Below are positions 59,101 to 64,000 of a DNA stretch of 64,000 bases, piece after piece. Location: contig NC_049981.1 in the NCBI RefSeq assembly GCF_000003815.2, positions 2,071,973 to 2,135,972 of the forward strand, in the 5' to 3' direction. The stretch's first letter is position 1. Each line of letters begins with the position of its first letter. The notes beneath the pieces were generated by a model. That model worked only from the letters and a program-made list of their open reading frames with translations. It did not search any database and was not told where the DNA came from. Position numbers and translations under genes: made by a program. The stretch comes from Branchiostoma floridae (Eukaryota; Chordata; Leptocardii; Amphioxiformes; Branchiostomatidae).

Positions 59101-62100
59101 AAGACATCTTGGCAGACGTCTCAGGCGCTATGCGAGGCTGTCTAGGTCTCAAAGACATTCTCTGTGTCAGACCAATAATATTTTTCTTCTCAGCAGCCAT
59201 GTTCAGATCGTGAAGGTACTGATCCAGCCTGTGTCTCGGATCTACCTGAAATCCCGTTCCTGGATCTTCCGTGGGATCCAGGCCCTCTGTCTCAGCTCGG
59301 GCCATGTTTACGGAAGTCTCCTCGCTCACAGGTGTGTCGAAGGTGCGCAGACTCTCAGGTGTGCTGAGATTACGCAAGCCCTCATCAGGCGTATTGAAGT
59401 TCCGCAGGTAGCCATTAAACTGTGACCTGGCCTGTGAGGCTGTGTACCTCGTACGGAGCTGAGAGTTCGCCAGCCGTCTCTCCTTCAGCTTGTTGATCTG
59501 TAGCAGCTTCAACTCGGCAACCCGATCTCGCGGTCGAATCGTCCGATCCATGGACTTGAAGAGAGCTGGGTCCGTGCCGAGCCTCTGAGTAGGAGGCATA
59601 TTTATAAGCGGATTCCTCTCCGTCCCTCCCTCCTCAACCCCGTCGGTGCCACCTGCAAGTTTCCCCGAGAACGTCTCCTCATGTAACGCGGGTGAGTCGG
59701 GGTCTCTACCATACGATCTGCCGTTGGAGCTTGCTGCTGCAGGAGGGATGTTCTCGCAATCCGCCATGTTTACTGCGAGGTTGTTCTCAGGGTAGGCAGG
59801 GTGAGAAATGTCGTCCGAGTAGTTCTCGCCGGTTCTAACGCCGAAGGCGGTGTGCTGCGTGAGGTCGTTACCCTGCTGCCTGCTCAGCCGTAACGAACCA
59901 GCCCGACCGAAGGGGGAGGGGCGCCGCACCGGAGCGGGTTCTGACTGCCGTCGGTCCGGGTAGGGCTCCCAGCCGAAGGCAGACAAGTCGTCGCCCGCTG
60001 TGCTCTCGGTAGCCTCCGAGTACCCTCGCTCCGAGGTACCTTCCCAGCTTAAGTTATCCTCCTCGTTTTGAGGGTCAAAAAATTTGTGTCTATCCACCGG
60101 AGTGGTCTCTGGTTGCCTTCGGGGGACCTCGCCCTCCCTCCCGATATCATGTCGCTGGTCTCTCCCGATAAATGTGATACCCCTCGGGCATCCGTCTCGT
60201 ATCTCCTCCCAGCCGCTACTCAAACTGCTCAGAGATTCGGTCCCTCCGCTGGACACACTCCCAGGAGGCGTCCGGACTTTCCTCAGTCTCCTGTTCTGTA
60301 CATCCGCAGTCTTAGCTTCAATCTTAGGATTTGCCCCTTTCTTGGTCGTAACCTTGGTTTTACCGTCTGTCTCGGACTGTTTGGCAGGTTTAGTGCCCAG
60401 CCGCTTGCCAACGAAAAGAAGAAAATCTTCCATATTCCCCTCTGTGATTGTATCCTAACACGCACGTAGATGTCCTGACATGAAGTTTTCTCAGATCAAT
60501 TGTGGTAGATTCTTCCTTTCTTGTAAGTATTGCCTGCTACTATGTCTTCCGCCTTGCCTCAAGAAATTAAACCGATCCACTGTGACTGTGTACTAACACA
60601 CTAGCAGACGAACAGCACACACTGACACGCATGTGTAGTTCCTTGAAATCAAGTGCGATAACGTCTTTGACTTAGCTTTCGTAAAAATTATCATCTGCTC
60701 TCGAGTATCACCTCTGTTTTCCTCAGTCTTGCCTTCAGGCACAAAGAAAAAATCCTAAGACGAGAGTGCTTCAGAACGTCTCCTTTATGAAAATATTCAC
60801 CGTCACTTGTTCTACCCAAGAAGAAGAGTTGTCTGTACGCTGAAAACTAGTGATCTGTACACTAACAAGAGTTCAAATCGCGGGGCTAACGAACCATATA
60901 TAATGAAGGCGCCACAACACCAGCGGAATCAGTAGGCTTATGTCGCCGACATTGCTTCATGTGTTAGCGCAGTTCACCGTAGCCCGAAATACAAACAAAT
61001 TTAGCCCGAAAACATTCACAGAAGCGTCTCTCATCGATGGTTCTTGACAATGAAACTATTTGTGTTGTCCTGGCAACGCGAAGAAGATTGATAGGTGGAT
61101 CAGACGAGAATTTGCCCTTACAGTTGAGGATGTGCTATAGGAAAACGTGACATCCGGAACGACCCAAGTCTGTTTACTGAACAAATACACAGAACAGGTG
61201 CAAAATTCTGCGCTTCGATACGTCTTTTTCTACGTAGCTTTTCTTACAAGGAATATTGTAGGTGAAAGCAAAAACAGCAGAGGGTTCTAGGAATGATTGA
61301 CAGTTGCAATGGGCGACAGGACCACGATCAGACTCGACGTCTTGCTCGCGAAGAAACCAGCGTGACAATGTCTCTAAGATTTCCGTACGAGTACCATAAG
61401 AGTCTATAAATCGCGTCTCGTAGACTTTAATTTTTCGTCTCAGTTGTAACAAAGATCGTCACGTACAACATATTTTTGCTGCCGACATTCTGTTAGTTGT
61501 GTCGTAAATAATTTGAGGTACTGCCGGCGACAATGGCGAACAATACGTGACCCACATACATAATTACAGTCTCCGAAACTTTCTCCGTGTAAAAATCACA
61601 CCTCTTCTTTCTCTAACGTTTCAGAGTCTGTCAAATATCTTTTTCCCCTCAGAAAAGTACGCACACGATCAATTCTGATGAGTCAGATTCTTCCATGAGT
61701 ATTAAAAAAGGCTGAAAATGGGAGAGTTTGTTGCCTGATTGTTGACCTTGAAGACTATCACGGAATCTCTTCCACCTTAAGGATTAAGGTCCCCAGAGTC
61801 TTCTATTGTTAAGTTTTCTCCATGCAATCCTGAACAACAAAAGCCCTGAGACGAAAACCTGTTGTTCCCACGTTCACTTTCTAACCGTAGGTTGCCCCAG
61901 CATGGTGGTCACTAGATGTTGAAATATCCTCATGAACGATCTTCAAGAATGTAGCTGGATCAACTCCTTGATCAATCCGGCAATTAGAAATCCAGAATCG
62001 GGATCTCGTGATCTTGACAATGATCCAGGCGTCGTCTGTAGAGCTATTAATGTCAGCCTTGGACGGTGTGAACGCCACACGACCGGCAAACGTGCCCCCT

Positions 62101-63696
62101 CTGGTCGATTTGTTCGGAGAGGAATGCTGACAGAACTTGTTGACCGAGAAGTTCGACTACTGTGTAAAATTGTTACAGTGTCAGCTAGGTTAACCTGGGG
62201 CCGATCAGTATATGCACGTTTGGGGGTGTAGGAACTTGATCAACATGGGGACCGACCAGTATATATATTTCAGGGCTGTAAACGTGATTTAAATGGTGCT
62301 TTTTAGCTACGGCCGCGTGGCGCGTTGGTACACCCGATCCCTCGATCTCGGAAGTTAAGCAACGCGACGGTCCGGACAGTGCTTGGATGGGAGACCAACC
62401 AAGGACGTCCGGATTGCTGTAGCCTCACGAAGCTTTCCACGAAATCGTCTTCCGGGAGGGACGTAAAACGGGGGTCCCGTGCTCGAGGAGGTGCCTCGAC
62501 CACGTTAATCAGCCTCATTACTCATAATGGGTACCTACTGGCTGGCAAAATACACCTGGTGATTATGATTAATATGTACAGTATTATTTGACACAGTGAC
62601 TGTACATGTAAATTACTTGGCAGTAGATACTGTATGGGGTGGTGTTCTATATATAGATCTAGTACCTAGCGATAGACTGGTAAGTAGATTAACATTGTAT
62701 TCGTGTTCAGATTTAAGTACTGTTGTTACTTTTTGTTATCATCCACTTTGTGTAGAAATGTAGATCATACGAAAGTCTCGCAATATGTCAATACATTGGG
62801 CATTACTATTATGATGAACAATATATGATATCATTGTGGATATCGTTTATATTACTGTTGTTGAAATGAAAGCTCGTGGCCGTCCAAACGTTTCTCCTTG
62901 AATCTTTGAAATTATCTTAACTTTCACTTGACTTTTTACCACATTTCCCATTGGGATACGGGTCCTAAAGTGGACGAGTCCGATCAGAAGTTGTCTACAC
63001 TCGCCCAGGGGCATGATGGGCCAAAACGGCCATTTTGTAGGCGGGTCACGAAATGACAGGTTGTCATGATACTCATTCCTTTCCCTTGAATTCATGATAC
63101 TCATTCCTTTCCCTTGAATACGTTCGTCCATACTTTCCACATCTTTCCAATTGCTACCGTTTGTATGATTATCCTCCGATTACCTGACCTATCATTTTAT
63201 CTACATATCGAACCTTCCGTTCATCCATCCATCCATCCGTCCATCCGTCCATCCATCCATGCATCCATGCATCCATCCATCCATGCATGCATCCATCCAT
63301 CCATCCATCCATCCATCCATCCATCCATCCATCCATCCATCCATCCATCCATCCATCCATCCATCCATCCATCCATCCATCCATCCATCCATCCATCCAT
63401 CCATCCATCAACCCACCCACCCACCCATCCACAGCATCATTATCAGCATCCTTACAAGCTAAGAGTAAATTTCTGCACATTGAACTAGAAGGTGAGAGCG
63501 TTATCAATTCATTACCGAAAACAGAGAACAGTACGTATAACGTGTCAGCAATGTGAACATTTCCCACCAATGAAAAATCGTGATTTTGATGACGAACATA
63601 CCGATATCATTGCTGCATTTTCTCTTGCCGGGGTCACAGGCAGTGAGGTCCTCTAGCGACGAGAGGCTGCCTCGCAGGCTCCGCCGGAGTTCAGGA
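50121..63696 (-). CDS. RASEF: RASEF/Rab45-like large Rab GTPase (10 exons, 5' end outside window)
   Basis: Minus-strand exons in order: 63602-63696, 58555-60441, 58037-58161, 55662-55802, 52668-52806, 52198-52279, 51740-51854, 51232-51351, 50691-50767, 50121-50217; all are GT-AG with agreeing phases. Counting from the ATG at 60433 the product is 924 aa. Residues 1-715 are mostly disordered and polar, with PPTY near 521-524. The Rab domain follows: GDAAVGKS at 735-742 (P-loop), Thr in STLG (switch I), WDTAGQE at 782-788 (switch II), NKLD at 841-844 and ETSAK at 875-879. The end is lysine-rich, then CCGGS, a dicysteine fit for geranylgeranylation. RASEF proteins normally begin with EF-hands and a coiled coil; these would lie beyond 64000. 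The exon at 63602-63696 ([16 protein letters not shown], then a Cys/Lys stretch) suggests this. The Rab core matches RASEF better than CRACR2A. The link from 63602 to 60441 uses a weak acceptor; see findings. Confidence 0.88.
50911..51142. mobile_element. MITE, PIF/Harbinger-like, GTA target duplication
   Basis: Perfect terminal repeats TACCCCTGTCACATT and AATGTGACAGGGGTA, flanked by GTA at 50908-50910 and 51143-51145. It sits in the intron between RASEF exons 50691-50767 and 51232-51351, less than 100 bases from the latter. Confidence 0.8.
52870..53020. repeat. ~63-bp minisatellite, about 2.5 copies
   Basis: GGACGGGGGCCGGTGCCGAC, AAAGGGGTCGATGTCGACTT and GGACGGGGGTCGGTATAGAC head successive units; CAGCTGCCATTCAAA recurs between them. 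It starts about 65 bases from a RASEF Rab exon. Confidence 0.65.
53170..54690. mobile_element. Cluster of GC-rich MITE-like elements
   Basis: At least three blocks are seen. One opens GGCCTACGTCACATTACCC at about 53177 and carries GGCCCCGGCCGGGCTC. A second spans about 54125-54300 (GGGACCCCGGTTCAATTTAA to ATGTGGAAATGTGAC). A third spans about 54515-54690 (CCGGGGCCCGGTTGATTTTA to GTGTAAATGTGACG). The first is interrupted by the foldback at 53483-53642. Individual ends are uncertain. They lie in the RASEF intron between 52806 and 55662. Confidence 0.5.
53483..53642. mobile_element. 160-bp foldback element with 7-bp target duplication
   Basis: Arms of about 38 bp begin CTATTCTCCAA and include CAGAGGTTAGGCTCCGGCTG, inverted at the right with one mismatch. 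TATGGTC is repeated at 53476-53482 and 53643-53649. The centre is T- and A-rich. Confidence 0.75.
56090..56335 (+). repeat. Dispersed repeat, same family as 19860 and 33893
   Basis: AGCATAAGCCATAACTTTAG, TTTGTTATGTAGGTAGG, CTGGTATGTGACCTTGATAC and TGACCTGGACATGTCATGGT follow the same order as at 19860. It lies in the RASEF intron between 55802 and 58037. Confidence 0.65.
57395..57445. mobile_element. Single-ended fragment of the ACGTCACATTTC family
   Basis: ACTGCCCGGCCAGGCCCCTT followed by GCGGAAATGTGACGTT matches the right arm of the family. No left arm was found nearby. Confidence 0.4.
58319..58486. repeat. (ATCC)n / (GTCC)n microsatellite
   Basis: Two ATCC blocks (58319-58380, 58417-58486) split by unique sequence, in the RASEF intron just before the donor of the 1.9-kb exon. 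Confidence 0.9.
60442..62304. other. RASEF intron or alternative promoter region
   Basis: No exon seen. On minus a TATATA-like element (CATTATATATGG, about 60893-60904) lies 460 bases upstream of the ATG at 60433, allowing a second promoter that would start the 1.9-kb exon. Confidence 0.35.
62305..62570 (+). mobile_element. 5S rRNA-derived SINE (SINE3-type) or 5S pseudogene with tail
   Basis: 62305-62424 aligns by eye to the whole 120-nt 5S rRNA: GCTACGGCC at the 5' end pairs with CTGTAGC at the 3' end, box A is AAGTTAAGCA and box C is GGATGGGAGACC. Several stem positions differ from animal 5S and no T-run terminates it. Instead the sequence runs on into a body with GGGAGGGACGTAAAA and GGGGGTCCCGTGCTCGAGG, ending in A/T-rich repeats near 62570. 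A 5S head fused to an unrelated body is the plan of SINE3 retroposons. The end position is approximate. Confidence 0.75.
63219..63430. repeat. (ATCC)n microsatellite
   Basis: About 48 tetramers with a few GTCC, GATG-phase and ACCC variants, in the RASEF intron. Met-Asp-Gly-Trp and His-Pro-Ser-Ile frames are artefacts. Confidence 0.95.
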
Positions 63697-64000
63697 CTGA
63701 AAATATCAATACGCTATGATTAAAGATGTAGATATATATAGCTTAAACTATGTGTAACAATCAAAGTTTTCGAAATTTTTGTCTTTTAGAAGTGAATAGA
63801 CCCCATTCCAGTTACGTTGGCCATTTGGGAGTTTCCGGGGTCAACCGGGGTCATTCGCCAAAACGAGACTGACCAGGATTGAAAGTATGTATCATAGTTT
63901 AGGTAGGCCATCTTTTGTGGTATTTTTGACCCTCTAACTAATACCACGGAATATGTGCCTGTCATATATTGTTTTGGACATATTGAATACGATGCTGATT
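63697..64000. other. RASEF intron running out of the window
   Basis: AT-rich intron sequence beyond the acceptor at 63697-63698 (minus). Earlier exons should lie to the right. Confidence 0.5.

Noticed and set aside
62305..62424. Functional 5S rRNA gene
   Set aside because: Several stem positions are altered, the T-run terminator is missing and an unrelated body follows, so a SINE is more likely.
63114..63570. His-Pro-Ser-Ile and Met-Asp-Gly-Trp frames
   Set aside because: Translation of the (ATCC)n microsatellite in a RASEF intron.
1..64000. CRISPR array, prophage, operon or other prokaryotic system
   Set aside because: Genes are spliced and repeats are eukaryotic microsatellites and transposons; no repeat-spacer pattern exists.

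Overview
This looks like nuclear DNA of an invertebrate chordate, most likely an amphioxus (Branchiostoma). Coding exons are short, GC-richer islands split by GT-AG introns of a few hundred bases to several kilobases. They sit in AT-rich DNA full of microsatellites, SINEs and small terminal-inverted-repeat elements. The recognisable products are animal proteins: a Patched-domain RND-fold membrane protein, a RASEF-type Rab GTPase, a RING/B-box/coiled-coil/TM TRIM protein, a two-EF-hand protein and a tRNA-Ser. The species call is inference from gene content and repeat style and was not tested by search. There are two 100-N assembly gaps (3673-3772, 8120-8219).

Layout. 1-14,700: mostly repeats, a minus-strand tRNA-Ser(GCU), and two minus-strand exons that each read as signal peptide plus a phase-1 splice donor (1959-2094 and 14593-14695). 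14,700-25,900: microsatellites, tandem duplications, small transposons and a possible 5' untranslated exon near 18.1 kb. 25,903-30,314: complete four-exon PTCHD3-like gene on plus, followed by a probable 1.6-kb 3' UTR. 33,685-36,659: four-exon EF-hand gene on plus whose first intron carries an octamer-rich repeat array. 37,562-44,409: five-exon TRIM13/TRIM59-like gene on minus, convergent with the EF-hand gene; intron 3 holds a 2.45-kb inverted-repeat element with a solo LTR nested in it. 44,410-50,120: intergenic DNA plus the probable 3' UTR of the next gene. 50,121-63,696: ten exons of a RASEF-like Rab GTPase on minus whose 5' end lies beyond the right edge. A 5S-rRNA-derived SINE sits in its intron at 62.3 kb.

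The genes do not form a pathway. What stands out is local tandem amplification of exon edges: the last 44 bases of PTCHD3 exon 2 with its splice donor are repeated five to seven times in the following intron, the RING exon of the TRIM gene has decayed copies on both sides, and part of an EF-hand exon has a small upstream echo. Other notable points are two long hairpins bracketing the PTCHD3 coding region, a frame-preserving 1.9-kb exon in the RASEF gene, and several transposons with clean target-site duplications. I found no evidence for a wholly new gene system; the most unusual material is structural.
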